The notes under the pieces: model-generated
The model's database searches: none
What the model saw: the letters and a program-made list of their open reading frames with translations, nothing else
Told to the model about the DNA's origin: nothing
From: Chitinophaga niabensis
GTDB taxonomy: Bacteria; Bacteroidota; Bacteroidia; Chitinophagales; Chitinophagaceae
Assembly: GCF_900129465.1 (NCBI RefSeq)
Contig: NZ_FSRA01000002.1
Coordinates: 2,046,001-2,110,000 of the forward strand
Reading direction: 5' to 3'
Length of the DNA stretch: 64,000 nt
Shown here: piece after piece, positions 26,272 to 35,562 of the stretch
Numbering within the stretch: the first letter of the stretch is position 1
Layout of the letters: every line of letters starts with the position of its first letter
Position numbers and translations under genes: made by a program

Positions 26272-26835
26272 ATGAAACATCGCATCAAGAGAACTTACCG
26301 GATTGCCCGGTATGTGATCTACCGGGAAACGCTGGTGGATAAAAAGGATATCGCGTGGTCTTTCCTGGGGGCTTTCCTGGGTGTAGGGCTGATCGGCTTT
26401 TTGAATCAATATTACCTGCCGGTAAGGGATAACCTCTTTGTGTTGGGTTCTTTCGGAGCATCTGCGGTGCTGATCTACGGGCATACCCAAAGTCCGCTGG
26501 CCCAGCCCCGGAACCTGATAGGAGGGCATATACTGAGTGCTGTTACGGGGGTGAGTATCTGTATGCTGATACCCTGGCCGGAATATGAATGGCTGGCAGG
26601 GGCTTTGGCGGTTTCCTGCTCCATTGTGGTGATGCAGGTGACCAAAACGGTACATCCGCCGGGAGGGGCTACGGCTTTACTGGCAGTGGCGGGGAGTGCC
26701 AAGATCCGGGCTTTGGGTTTTCTGTATGTGCTGAGCCCTGTAGCATCCGGGGTGTTTATCCTGCTGTTGATCGCTTTTATTGTTAATAACATTCCGGGGC
26801 ACAGGAGTTACCCGGCAAACGGGAAATGGTTCTGA
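26272..26835 (+). CDS. HPP family integral membrane protein
   Basis: A 187-residue protein with four predicted helices (about 27-45, 55-72, 90-110, 150-172). The family name motif is visible as TVHPPGGATALLA (near residue 128), together with LGSFGASAVLIYG. HPP proteins have been linked to nitrite or other transport in plastids and cyanobacteria, but the bacterial role is uncertain. The ATG at 26272 was chosen because the longer open frame starts upstream of the promoter box. It is transcribed divergently from the LacI regulator. Confidence 0.88.
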   Translation: MKHRIKRTYRIARYVIYRETLVDKKDIAWSFLGAFLGVGLIGFLNQYYLPVRDNLFVLGSFGASAVLIYGHTQSPLAQPRNLIGGHILSAVTGVSICMLIPWPEYEWLAGALAVSCSIVVMQVTKTVHPPGGATALLAVAGSAKIRALGFLYVLSPVASGVFILLLIAFIVNNIPGHRSYPANGKWF

Positions 26836-26837
26836 TC

Positions 26838-26925
26838 TGAGCCTATGTGAGGAGAACACTGACCCTATGTTGAGCCTATGTCAAGCATTCCTTGCCATAA
26901 CCTTCCTATAACCTTTCTATAACAA
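26838..26925. repeat. 11-bp phased array, eight positions
   Basis: Starting 3 bases after the HPP stop codon, the sequence splits into eight 11-base steps. Steps 1, 3 and 4 read TGA(G/C)CCTATGT and steps 6 to 8 carry TATAACCT-type variants (steps 6 and 7 share ATAACCT); steps 2 and 5 have diverged. The register of 11 bases is kept throughout. It lies between convergent genes, as does the array at 367-432, but the sequence is different. Confidence 0.65.
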
Positions 26926-26960
26926 AGAAGCCGCCTGGGATACCCGGGCGGCTTCTTTTT
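26924..26960. terminator. bidirectional terminator
   Basis: AAAGAAGCCGCC pairs with GGCGGCTTCTTT, with an inner CCCGGG part, and is followed by T-runs on the plus strand. It serves the HPP gene and the convergent metalloprotease. Confidence 0.9.
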
Positions 26961-26978
26961 ATTCCTGGTGTCTGATGG

Positions 26979-29540
26979 TTATTTAGGGTCCAGGGCTACG
27001 CTGATACGTTCAGCGAGGTCCTGCAGGTGATAACGGCTCAGATTGTCTGCTGCGCCGGCAGCTGCGTTACGGATCTCTGTACGCAATGGTACGAGGGTTG
27101 CACGGGCAACGCTGGTAACGTCTGTTTTAGTTGGGTTCGGGAACATAGATGCAAAGGCAGCAGGCAGGCCAGCCGGTACTTCCGGAGCTTTCAGGAGGTT
27201 CGTGAGGCTGGTGATGTATGCTTTTTGCAGGTTCCTTCTGTAGATGTCTATTGGTTTACGGGTATAGATCTCGCTGAAAATACCTTTTTTCAGGTCGTTC
27301 ATGTATTCCGTAACGGTATAGGTGTTGTTTTCTACGGCTTCAGCATTCAGCATTTTCAGGAGCGTGTTGGTGCTCAGTAAACGGCTGAGGGCAGATTCCT
27401 GCATAGACTGGATAGTAGTAACAGGGCTGGCCTTAATGCGGCTGTAGATATCCTTGTTCACCAGCCATGTTGGGGTGGTGAAGAGGTTAGCCTGTAAGAA
27501 CTGCACGGCTTCTTTTTGTTTGGCTTTAGGCACAAACTCATAGATGGCACCGCTTTGTTCTACCGTCTTAGGCGTTTCGTAGATCCCGCCGATGTTTTTG
27601 GCAACGTGGCCCATGTAGCGGAAATACTGGCCGTATACTTCTTTGTACAATTCATCCAGGTTACTATATCCTTCTCCTTCCTGGCGGGTCCAGGCCATGA
27701 GGTTAGGAACAATGCGCTGCAGGTTCTTAATACCATAGGCGCTGGCTTTCATGGCATCATCGCCAAGGTCTTCGTTCTGAGAACGTGGGTCGTCGGGATT
27801 GCTTTCTGTACCGAACCAGAATTTCTTGTCCTGCAGGCGGTTGATGGTCCACTGGTTCAGGGTTTTCTTTTCTGAATCAGCATCTGTACCGGGGATCAGT
27901 TTGTAACCCCATTCGATGGCCCATTTATCGTAGAAATTAATACGGGGATAGAGGTCTGCACCGGTGATACCGTCTCCAGGCTGTGCGATGTAGTTAAAAC
28001 GTGCATAGTCCATGATAGAAGCGGCGTGACCGTTCTTCTTCACCCATTCTTTATCACGCAGTTTTTCAACCGGGTAAGCAGAGCTGGAGCCGAAGTTGTG
28101 GCGGAGACCTAAAGTGTGACCTACTTCGTGAGAAGATACAAAGCGGATCAGTTCGCCCATCAATTCATCATCAAACTGCATTTTACGTGCGCGGTCGTCG
28201 TTAGGAGCGGCCTGGATGAAATACCAGTTACGCAGCAGGCGCATTACGTTATGGTACCAGTTGATATGGCTTTCCAGTATTTCACCGGAACGGGGATCGT
28301 GTACGTGAGGGCCGCTGGCGTTAGGAACTTCAGAGGGTTTGTATACGATAGCGGAATAACGGGCATCTTCCAGGCTCCAGGTAGAATCTTCCTGTGGAGT
28401 GGGGGCCATTTTAGCTACGATCGCGTTTTTGAAACCAGCCTGCTCGAAAGCGCCCTGCCAGTCGTTCACCCCCTGGATCAGGTATTTACGCCATTTGGCG
28501 GGGGTAGCAGGGTCGATATAGAATACGATCTGTTTCTTTGGTTCTACCAGTTCGCCTTTGCGGAACTTCTCCATGTCTTCCTCCTTAGGCTCAAGGCGCC
28601 AGCGGGTGATCATAGAAAGTCTTTTTACGCCCTGGGGATCAGCATCAAAGTCAGTAACGCTGGTAGCGAAGTAACCAACACGGGGATCAAAATAGCGTGG
28701 TTGCATGGGAACAGCAGGTAACATTACCAGGGAGCTGTTCAGTTCCAGGGTGGCGTTGCCACCTGGAGCAGGAGGCATACCAGGGCCGGAGGGGCCGCCG
28801 CTTTTGGTGTAAGTTTTAACAGTTTTGATCTCCAGGTTCTCAGGATAGGAGCGAACATCCTGGATGTAGGATTTGTCAGACTGAGGCATACCCAGTTTCA
28901 GCGCGGATTTCAGACCGCCGTCGAAATAGAGGATATCGTTATCGCTGTTGATATAATCTGTAAAATCAAGTACAGAGCCGTTGTTGTCTTTAGAAAAAGC
29001 TTTGATATCGAAAGACGCGGCAATGGGCTGAATGTTGGAATTCATTACTGAATTGAACATTGGTTGGGTAGAATCCTTAGATCTTTCTGAGAAAGAGATA
29101 TTTTTAAGGAAGATGCGGTTGTTGGGTCCTTTTTCGAAGCGGATCACATTTTCATTGATCTGGTCTCCGCCGAAGCCCATCATGCCCACGCGTGTGTCTG
29201 CGGCTGATTTGGAAATGCGGTTTACCACCAGGATGTCTCTTCCGAGGAGCCTGTCAGGTATTTCCACGAAGAACTTATCGTCCAGTTTATAGACATTGAA
29301 CATGCCGGAGTCAGCTTTGGCCTTTGGCGTGATCACTTCGGAGAACTTTTTAGGTCCTGGTTTAGGAGCGCCGGGTCCCATCATAGGGGGGCGGGCTGTA
29401 GTGTCTTTTGCGGGAGTGGCTGCAGGTACGGGAGTGCTCTCTTTTTTCTTACGCTGCGCCTCTGCCGGGGCGGTTGTGAGCAAACAGGTTGCGCACATCA
29501 TACCTGCCAGGACAGCGGTCATTCTGGGTTGTAAATGCAT
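26979..29540 (-). CDS. large secreted zinc metalloprotease
   Basis: An 853-residue exported protein (signal peptide to about residue 28). It contains the extended zinc-binding motif HEVGHTLGLRH at 471-481, with His 471, 475 and 481 as ligands and Glu 472 as the catalytic base, typical of metzincins; the expected downstream Met turn is probably ASIMDYARF. The N-terminal half matches my memory of DUF5117/DUF5118-type proteases of Bacteroidota, and a Pro/Lys-rich linker lies after the signal. The target protein is unknown. It is monocistronic. Confidence 0.88.
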   Translation of the reverse strand: MHLQPRMTAVLAGMMCATCLLTTAPAEAQRKKKESTPVPAATPAKDTTARPPMMGPGAPKPGPKKFSEVITPKAKADSGMFNVYKLDDKFFVEIPDRLLGRDILVVNRISKSAADTRVGMMGFGGDQINENVIRFEKGPNNRIFLKNISFSERSKDSTQPMFNSVMNSNIQPIAASFDIKAFSKDNNGSVLDFTDYINSDNDILYFDGGLKSALKLGMPQSDKSYIQDVRSYPENLEIKTVKTYTKSGGPSGPGMPPAPGGNATLELNSSLVMLPAVPMQPRYFDPRVGYFATSVTDFDADPQGVKRLSMITRWRLEPKEEDMEKFRKGELVEPKKQIVFYIDPATPAKWRKYLIQGVNDWQGAFEQAGFKNAIVAKMAPTPQEDSTWSLEDARYSAIVYKPSEVPNASGPHVHDPRSGEILESHINWYHNVMRLLRNWYFIQAAPNDDRARKMQFDDELMGELIRFVSSHEVGHTLGLRHNFGSSSAYPVEKLRDKEWVKKNGHAASIMDYARFNYIAQPGDGITGADLYPRINFYDKWAIEWGYKLIPGTDADSEKKTLNQWTINRLQDKKFWFGTESNPDDPRSQNEDLGDDAMKASAYGIKNLQRIVPNLMAWTRQEGEGYSNLDELYKEVYGQYFRYMGHVAKNIGGIYETPKTVEQSGAIYEFVPKAKQKEAVQFLQANLFTTPTWLVNKDIYSRIKASPVTTIQSMQESALSRLLSTNTLLKMLNAEAVENNTYTVTEYMNDLKKGIFSEIYTRKPIDIYRRNLQKAYITSLTNLLKAPEVPAGLPAAFASMFPNPTKTDVTSVARATLVPLRTEIRNAAAGAADNLSRYHLQDLAERISVALDPK

Positions 29541-30078
29541 TTGAGATGTTGGTTTATTTGATTTAAACAGATTATAGATGGGGGCAAAGAAAAGGATAAC
29601 CGTCTATATAAAAGAACAAAATCCATAAAAGAGAGAAAAGCAGTAAGAACGGAAAGAAAAAGGGGTAAATTGCTGTGGGAGACCGTGCTGTTAATGAAGC
29701 TGATAGCGGAAAAGTGAAGTTTTAAAATTTCTGTTGGAACATTTGAATTTTTTCTTAAATTGTGCGTCCAACTTTGAAAAATATCAATCGATTCCGTTTT
29801 TAAGCGGCAAAGGTGGGGTAGGACGGTAAGAACAACATTATCTTTTTTGTTTATTTAAAGTGTTTGCTCAAAAAATGTGTAGATTGGAAAGGCTCTACGG
29901 ATAGGGCTTTTGTGTAGATAGTTAAATTTTTGAGTGGCACTTGTTTTTTTGAGTAAGGCTTATAACTTTGTGAATCACTGATTATTAGCCGCTTATTGTG
30001 ATGTTTTGAAAATAATGATCTAAATCTTAATTACTAACAAACAAACAGTTTAATCTTTAACACTAAAATTCAATCAAC
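29541..30078. other. long AT-rich intergenic region
   Basis: About 540 bases between the divergent metalloprotease and exbB. I see no tRNA, no convincing small gene and no strong hairpin. The right end holds the exbB promoter (29941-29970) and a leader of about 100 bases. I found no clear promoter box for the metalloprotease. Confidence 0.6.
29941..29970 (+). promoter_or_regulatory. exbB operon promoter
   Basis: TTG at 29941-29943, 19 bases, then TAACTTTG at 29963-29970: a very good match to the Bacteroidota vegetative promoter. It drives the four-gene ExbB-ExbD-ExbD-TonB unit. Confidence 0.7.
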
Positions 30079-30930
30079 ATGGCTGAGACTAAAACAACTG
30101 TGACTGCAGCTGCTGCCAAAACTTCTCATCAAGCGACTAAGTCGTCTAACTTATTCGCTATTCTCGCTGTACCTATTTGTATCGCAATTGGGTACATCTT
30201 CTACATTTTCGTGTTAGGAAACAGCGCAAACTTTCAAGGCGGTAATCCGGACAATCACCCAGTTGAAGCAGGTATCGGCAAATGGTTTGGTACTGTACAC
30301 AAAGGTGGTGTTATTGTGCCTATCCTGATCTCTACCTTGTTGATCTGTCTGACTTTCGTAATCGAGCGTTTCCTGTACCTGGCGAAAGCTAAAGGTAAAT
30401 TCAGCGGTTCTGAGCTGGTACGTAAAGTACAATATCACCTGGCTAACAAGAATGTTGACGCGGCTTTGGCTGAGTGCGACAAACAAAAAGGTTCAGTTGG
30501 TAACGTTCTGAAAGCTGGTCTGAAGAAGTACAAGGAAATGATCAGCAATACAGAGCTGGATACTGATCAAAAGATCCTGACCATTAAGAATGAAATCGAG
30601 GAAACTACAGCATTGGAACTGCCAATGATGGAGAAAAACCTGGTATTCCTGTCAACTATCGCTTCTGTGGCTACCCTGTTGGGTCTGTTCGGTACGGTAT
30701 TGGGGATGATCAAGGCGTTCGCGTCTATGTCCAACACAGGTGCTCCGGATTCTGCACAGCTGGCACTTGGTATCTCTGAAGCATTGATTAACACGGCTTT
30801 AGGTATCGGTACTTCCGCTGTAGCGATCATCATGTACAACTACTTTACTACCAATATCGATAGCATCACTTACGCTATTGACGAATCTGGCTTTACTTTG
30901 ACACAATCATTCGCTGCTAACCACAAATAA
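30079..30930 (+). CDS. exbB: ExbB/TolQ-family proton channel protein
   Basis: A 283-residue inner-membrane protein with helices at about 29-51, 76-96, 190-212 and 228-255. It carries the family blocks (LSTIASVATLLGLFGTVLGMI and ISEALINTALGIGTSAVAII) that line the proton channel. It powers TonB together with ExbD. The N-terminus has an Ala/Thr/Lys-rich cytoplasmic tail of about 28 residues. It is the first gene of an operon with two ExbD proteins and TonB. Confidence 0.93.
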   Translation: MAETKTTVTAAAAKTSHQATKSSNLFAILAVPICIAIGYIFYIFVLGNSANFQGGNPDNHPVEAGIGKWFGTVHKGGVIVPILISTLLICLTFVIERFLYLAKAKGKFSGSELVRKVQYHLANKNVDAALAECDKQKGSVGNVLKAGLKKYKEMISNTELDTDQKILTIKNEIEETTALELPMMEKNLVFLSTIASVATLLGLFGTVLGMIKAFASMSNTGAPDSAQLALGISEALINTALGIGTSAVAIIMYNYFTTNIDSITYAIDESGFTLTQSFAANHK

Positions 30931-30999
30931 TTCGTAAATTATATTGTGGAATTAGCGCAGGATTGAATCTAATTAAGTGAACCAAAAAAAGGAGTAAAG

Positions 31000-31668
31000 A
31001 TGCCAAAGATAAAAATGCCCAGGAAAAGCACACTCATCGACATGACTGCGATGTGTGATGTGGCCTTCCTGTTGCTGACTTTCTTCATGCTGGCGACCAA
31101 GTTCAAACCGGACGAACCGGTGGCTGTGGTTACTCCGTCTTCTATCAACACACAATTACTGCCGGATTCCGATGTGATACTTTTAACAGTTGACAAGGAT
31201 GGCAGAGTGTTTTTCAGTATGGACGGCCAGCCTAAGAGAAAGCAGCTCATAGAAGACCTGAATACAAATTTCAAGTTGGGCCTGGAGGATAAAGAAATCC
31301 GGAACTTCATGGTAGGTTCAAGCGTTGGTACAGACTTCAAGAACCTGAAAAAGGTACTGGATATGACGGCTGACGAGCGGAAGAATTCAAAAGCGGAAAC
31401 AGGTATTCCCATGGATTCTACCAATAATGAACTCGCTATCTGGATCGATTATGCCCGTTCAGCGCAGGTTGCCACTGTAGGTAACGCCAACAAGCTGAAA
31501 TACTGTATAAAGGCAGATAATGATACGCCTTATCCGGTTATCAAGAGGATCCTGGACACCTTCAAAGAGAAGAAGATCCAGAAACTGAACCTGGTAACCA
31601 ACCTTGAGGCTAAACCGGCTGGTTCTGCTGCTGCTATTTTTGAGCAACAGGAACAGAACAAGCAGTAG
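31000..31668 (+). CDS. exbD: ExbD-family protein, long form
   Basis: A 222-residue ExbD-type protein. The single N-terminal helix (about residues 14-32) contains the DMTAMCDVAFLLLTFFML segment with the conserved proton-carrying Asp near residue 19. The periplasmic domain is longer than the usual 140-residue ExbD because of an insert in the middle. It follows exbB by about 70 bases and precedes a second exbD. Confidence 0.92.
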   Translation: MPKIKMPRKSTLIDMTAMCDVAFLLLTFFMLATKFKPDEPVAVVTPSSINTQLLPDSDVILLTVDKDGRVFFSMDGQPKRKQLIEDLNTNFKLGLEDKEIRNFMVGSSVGTDFKNLKKVLDMTADERKNSKAETGIPMDSTNNELAIWIDYARSAQVATVGNANKLKYCIKADNDTPYPVIKRILDTFKEKKIQKLNLVTNLEAKPAGSAAAIFEQQEQNKQ

Positions 31669-31702
31669 TAAAAAATATTCAAAACACTAAAAAATTGCTA
31701 CC

Positions 31703-32290
31703 ATGGCCGAAATGGATACCAGTAGTAAGGGTGGCGGGAAACATGACAAAGGGACGAAATCGAAGAAACTTTCGACTCGTGTTGACATGACTCCGATGGT
31801 GGATCTGGGTTTTCTCCTGATTACCTTCTTCATGTTGACTACTACGATGTCTAAGCCCAAGACCATGGATCTGATCATGCCTAAGGAAACGGAGAAGGAG
31901 GAAGAGCAGAACAAAGTGAAAGAGAGTACTGCCCTCACGATCCTCTTAGGTAAGAAAGACCAGGTTTACTACTACGAGGGATTGGCGCAAGACCCCAATG
32001 CCTCCAGTAACCCGGACTTCTTTAAAGCAACTACGTTCTCAAATACCAGCGGCATCCGCGATGTGATCATCAAAAAGCGTGATGAAGTGGCAAGGTTACG
32101 TAACTATAAAGGAGAACCAGAAGATGTGGTTGTCATTATCAAAGCAGATGATGGCTCTACATACAAGAACTTTGTAGATTTATTGGATGAAATGGCAATC
32201 AACCGTATTCAACGTTACGCAACGGTGGATATCAGCGACCAGGACAAGCAATGGATCAAGTCTACTGAAACCTCTAACGGGATCCAGTAG
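31703..32290 (+). CDS. exbD: ExbD-family protein, second copy
   Basis: A 195-residue ExbD paralogue. The helix segment DMTPMVDLGFLLITFFMLT (about residues 29-47) carries the conserved Asp. The N-terminal tail is Lys/Ser-rich. It probably forms a heteromer with the first ExbD inside the ExbB channel, as in other Bacteroidota with paired ExbD genes (inference). Confidence 0.93.
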   Translation: MAEMDTSSKGGGKHDKGTKSKKLSTRVDMTPMVDLGFLLITFFMLTTTMSKPKTMDLIMPKETEKEEEQNKVKESTALTILLGKKDQVYYYEGLAQDPNASSNPDFFKATTFSNTSGIRDVIIKKRDEVARLRNYKGEPEDVVVIIKADDGSTYKNFVDLLDEMAINRIQRYATVDISDQDKQWIKSTETSNGIQ

Positions 32291-32336
32291 ATTTATGGAA
32301 AAACTAATTTTTTGCATCCATCAATAAACATGTATC

Positions 32337-33176
32337 ATGGATTCAGCTAAAATCCTTAAGGCCGATTTTCTTGACATCCTGTTTGAAGACAGGAACAAGA
32401 ACTACGGTGCTTATGAGCTTCGCAAGAAGTACGACAAGCGCGTGCGGAATTCCATCTTAGGTACAGCTGCTCTGGCATTATTGATCGTTGGTTCTTACCT
32501 GGTTTATATCAACCTGAGTGCTAACGACAGCGATAAGAACCTGAAGCCTGTAGTTGAAGATATCAAGCTGGAGGACGTGAAGTTACCGGACGATCCGAAA
32601 ACGCCGCCTCCGCCGCCTCCGCCACCTGCTCCACCGCCACCAGTGAAGCCTTCAGTGCAATTCACGCCGCCGGTGATCAAGAAAGATGAAGAAGTAAAAG
32701 CGGAAGAAGAATTGGTTAAACTGGACGAGATCAAGGATAAAGCCGTATCTACTAAAACAGTAGAAGGTGACCCGAACGGTATCGACCCAGGATTGATCAA
32801 TGACAGTAAAGGTACCGGTGTGGTAGAAGCACCGCCTCCGCCGCCGAAGGAAGAGATCTTCACATTCGTGGAGCAACCTCCAACCTTCCCGGGTGGTGAC
32901 GAAGCGCTCAACAAGTACCTGAGCAATAACATCCGTTATCCGCATCTGGCAACAGAGAACGGTATCTTCGGTACCATTTTCGTATCCTTTGTGGTTGACT
33001 CAGAAGGTCAGATCAAGGATGTGAAAACGGTAGGTGCACCCAAAGGTGGTGGTCTTGAAGAAGAAGCCATCCGCGTGGTGAAGAAAATGCCGAAGTGGAA
33101 ACCAGGTAAGCAAAATGGACGCCAGGTATCTGTGCAGTTCAACTTGCCGATCCGGTTCACTTTGCAAGATCAGTAA
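32337..33176 (+). CDS. tonB: TonB energy transducer
   Basis: A 279-residue protein with a short cytoplasmic N-terminus, one membrane helix (about 37-58), a Pro-rich spanning region (PPPPPPPPAPPPP near residue 92) and a C-terminal TonB domain (LSNNIRYPHLATENGIFGTIFVSFVVDSEG) that contacts outer-membrane receptors. The N-terminal DILFEDRNKNYGAYELRK segment is typical of Bacteroidota TonB. It would energise the SusC-like receptors in this window. A strong terminator follows. Confidence 0.95.
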   Translation: MDSAKILKADFLDILFEDRNKNYGAYELRKKYDKRVRNSILGTAALALLIVGSYLVYINLSANDSDKNLKPVVEDIKLEDVKLPDDPKTPPPPPPPPAPPPPVKPSVQFTPPVIKKDEEVKAEEELVKLDEIKDKAVSTKTVEGDPNGIDPGLINDSKGTGVVEAPPPPPKEEIFTFVEQPPTFPGGDEALNKYLSNNIRYPHLATENGIFGTIFVSFVVDSEGQIKDVKTVGAPKGGGLEEEAIRVVKKMPKWKPGKQNGRQVSVQFNLPIRFTLQDQ

Positions 33177-33505
33177 TTATTAGTCTCAAGCTAGTAGAAA
33201 TATATTCCCTGCCAGTTAGCTGGCGGGGAATTTTTTTTTGTTTATGGCGGTTGTTACTTTATAGAGGCAGGCCGGAAAAGCGGACCTCTTCTTGATTTTT
33301 AGGGCTTGCGGTGGGCTGTTTTGTTGGAGGGAAGGTTTTGGTTTTATAGGTTCGGAGTACAGATGTCAATCAAGGAGTTTATTTTGGAGCTACTGATTAA
33401 GAGTCAGTAGTTATTAGATTCTTTTGTTTATTTATTTATGGCCTTTGGCTGGTAGAATAAATCCCGGCCAGACTGCAGGTAGGTATTTTTATTTAATTTC
33501 GATGC
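33177..33505. other. intergenic region between tonB and mnmE
   Basis: Beyond the tonB terminator there is a second weak GAGG...CCTC hairpin near 33263-33290 and a 7-base dyad CTACTGA/TCAGTAG at 33390-33410. I found no RNA gene, no convincing small gene and no clear mnmE promoter. Confidence 0.5.
33204..33239 (+). terminator. terminator after tonB
   Basis: ATTCCCTGCCAG pairs with CTGGCGGGGAAT over a 4-base loop, followed by nine or more T. Confidence 0.93.
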
Positions 33506-34882
33506 ATGATTGGAAAGTTAGGAGGTCATGATGATACGATAGTTGCGATTGCAACTGCACCCGGGATCGGGGCTATTGCAGTGATCCGTTTGAGCGGGAC
33601 TGCTGCGATTGCTATTACTTCAAAGCTATTTCCCTCTAAGGACCTGGCTGCGCAGCCCGGGCATACATTGCATTTTGGGGCTTTGCATTTTGAAGGGAAA
33701 GTTATTGACGAAGTAGTGGTTAGCCTGTATCATGCTCCCCGCTCCTATACGGGAGAAGAGGTAGTGGAGATTTCGTGCCATGGCTCACCTTATATACAGG
33801 CGCAGATTGTTGAGGCCTGTATAGCATCGGGGGCGCGTATGGCTAAGCCGGGGGAGTTCACACAAAGAGCATTTCTGAACGGTAAGCTGGATTTGACGCA
33901 GGCAGAATCCGTGGCAGACCTGATTGCCAGTAATACGGCCGCATCTCATCAAACAGCCATCCAACAAATGCGGGGAGGCTTTTCCCGTGAACTGCAGGCT
34001 TTGCGGGAGCAGTTGATCAGGTTCTCAGCACTGATAGAACTGGAATTGGATTTCAGCCAGGAAGATGTAGAGTTTGCGGACCGGTCTGCTCTTTACCAGT
34101 TAGTGGAGGCTGCGTTGGTGGAGGTTGCTCAGTTGGTTAAGTCTTTTAAAGCCGGCAACGTAATCAAGAACGGAGTAAATACTGCCATCATTGGAAGGCC
34201 GAATGCGGGCAAGTCTACTTTGCTGAATACATTACTGAATGAAAACCGTGCTATTGTAAGTGATATTGCCGGTACAACCCGTGATACGATTGAGGAGGTG
34301 TTGAATATAGGAGGTATCCTTTTCCGCCTGATTGATACGGCGGGGATACGGGAGAGCTCCGATCTTATTGAAAGTATAGGAGTGGCCAAGTCTTTGGAGA
34401 AGATGCGGGAAGCGGGGATTGTGATCTACCTCTTTGATGTGGCGGAGCTTTCAGCAGCTGAGGTACTTGCACAGGTGGCTTCATTTGAGGCAGAGGGGAT
34501 CTCTTATTTACTTGTAGGGAATAAGGTCGATCTTCTAGCAGATGCTGAGACTAAGTTTTCCTCTATTCCTGGGATCCTGTTTATTTCTGCGAAGGATCAT
34601 TCCCGTGTTGATGCTTTGAGGGAGCGGTTGGTGGCTGCGGTGATGGGAGGTTCTGTCAATACAGAGAATACGATCATTACCAATGTGCGGCATTATACGG
34701 CTTTGCAGGAAGTGTATTCTTCTTTGCAGGATGTGAAACGTGGGATGGATGAGGGGTTGCCGGGGGATTTGTTGGCGCTGGATATCAGGAGGTGTTTGTT
34801 TTACCTGGCGGATATAGCAGGGGAGGTGACGAATGAGGATCGGTTGGATTATATATTTTCGAAGTTTTGTATTGGCAAATAA
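33506..34882 (+). CDS. mnmE: tRNA modification GTPase MnmE
   Basis: A 458-residue GTPase that, with MnmG, adds a carboxymethylaminomethyl group to U34 of certain tRNAs. The N-terminal folate-binding domain (APGIGAIAVIRLSG, GEVTQR-like GEFTQRAFLNGKLDL) is followed by the G domain: GRPNAGKST, the DIAGTTRDT switch, DTAGI and NKVD. The C-terminal FCIGK carries the conserved Cys. The length is normal. The GTG/ATG choice is settled by ATG at 33506, two codons before the family GGHDDTIVAIAT start. Confidence 0.97.
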   Translation: MIGKLGGHDDTIVAIATAPGIGAIAVIRLSGTAAIAITSKLFPSKDLAAQPGHTLHFGALHFEGKVIDEVVVSLYHAPRSYTGEEVVEISCHGSPYIQAQIVEACIASGARMAKPGEFTQRAFLNGKLDLTQAESVADLIASNTAASHQTAIQQMRGGFSRELQALREQLIRFSALIELELDFSQEDVEFADRSALYQLVEAALVEVAQLVKSFKAGNVIKNGVNTAIIGRPNAGKSTLLNTLLNENRAIVSDIAGTTRDTIEEVLNIGGILFRLIDTAGIRESSDLIESIGVAKSLEKMREAGIVIYLFDVAELSAAEVLAQVASFEAEGISYLLVGNKVDLLADAETKFSSIPGILFISAKDHSRVDALRERLVAAVMGGSVNTENTIITNVRHYTALQEVYSSLQDVKRGMDEGLPGDLLALDIRRCLFYLADIAGEVTNEDRLDYIFSKFCIGK

Positions 34883-34965
34883 CCCCCATTTTTTTCTTTC
34901 TAAAGAATGATGGGCTTCCAAAGGTCAAACTTGGCAAATCGCTCCGGTTTCATAAACCGACGACC

Positions 34966-35374
34966 ATGGCGTATAGTAACCAAGTATAACACCGGCCAGG
35001 CTATGATCAAAAAGAATCCCGCCGAAGTATCTGGAGAAATTCTATGGCCCACAGCTTGTGAAGACCGGCGGTTCTTTTAAAATGTCTTTTCAGAATTTTT
35101 CCACCGGCAACAGTCATTCATTTGGTGGGAAGTATGTAGAAATTAAACCGAATGAATTTCTGAAATATACGATACGGATCAGTTTGATGATCCTAACTTA
35201 CCGGGTGAGATCATGACGTCTGTATGGCTGAAGAAAAATATGGCAGGTACGGAGATAAAGGTCCTGCAGGAAGGAATTCCTTCTGTTATACCGGAAGAGA
35301 TGTGTTATTTAGGCTGGCAGGAATCGCTGGATAAGCTGATGAGGCTGGTAGAGCCTGAGATTCCGGATGCCTGA
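34966..35374 (+). pseudogene. decayed SRPBCC/AHSA1-like protein
   Basis: Translating in pieces gives a recognisable START-like (SRPBCC, Hsp90-activator-like) domain: GGSFKMSFQNFSTGNSHSFG and YVEIKPNEFLKYT, then DQFDDPNLPGE and QEGIPSVIPEEMCYLGWQES up to LVEPEIPDA and a TGA at 35372-35374. The two parts are out of frame because of a 5-base tandem duplication (ATACG twice at 35167-35176); removing one copy restores the reading frame. The start region is also broken: ATG at 34966 (MAYSNQV) meets a stop after seven codons, and part of the N-terminal domain appears to be missing. A terminator follows. Confidence 0.75.
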
Positions 35375-35386
35375 GGCTAATTACTT

Positions 35387-35420
35387 CAAAACGGGAAAGG
35401 ATCATCTTTTCCCGTTTTGC
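35387..35420 (+). terminator. terminator after the pseudogene
   Basis: CAAAACGGGAAA pairs with TTTCCCGTTTTG across about nine bases. It marks the end of the former gene and shows the locus was once expressed. Confidence 0.75.
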
Positions 35421-35562
35421 TGTACCCCTGTCCGGAAACGGACGCCCATTGTGCTGAAACCGAACGACTGAGCATACCTATAAGGAGGTAATTTATTGAT
35501 TATCAATTGAGAGGACTATGGCATTTTCTTAGCTATCTTAGTCAGGATGTATACGTCACCTT

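Noticed and set aside
29541..29940. possible RNA gene in the AT-rich region before exbB
   Set aside because: No cloverleaf, no strong stem and no terminator could be found.
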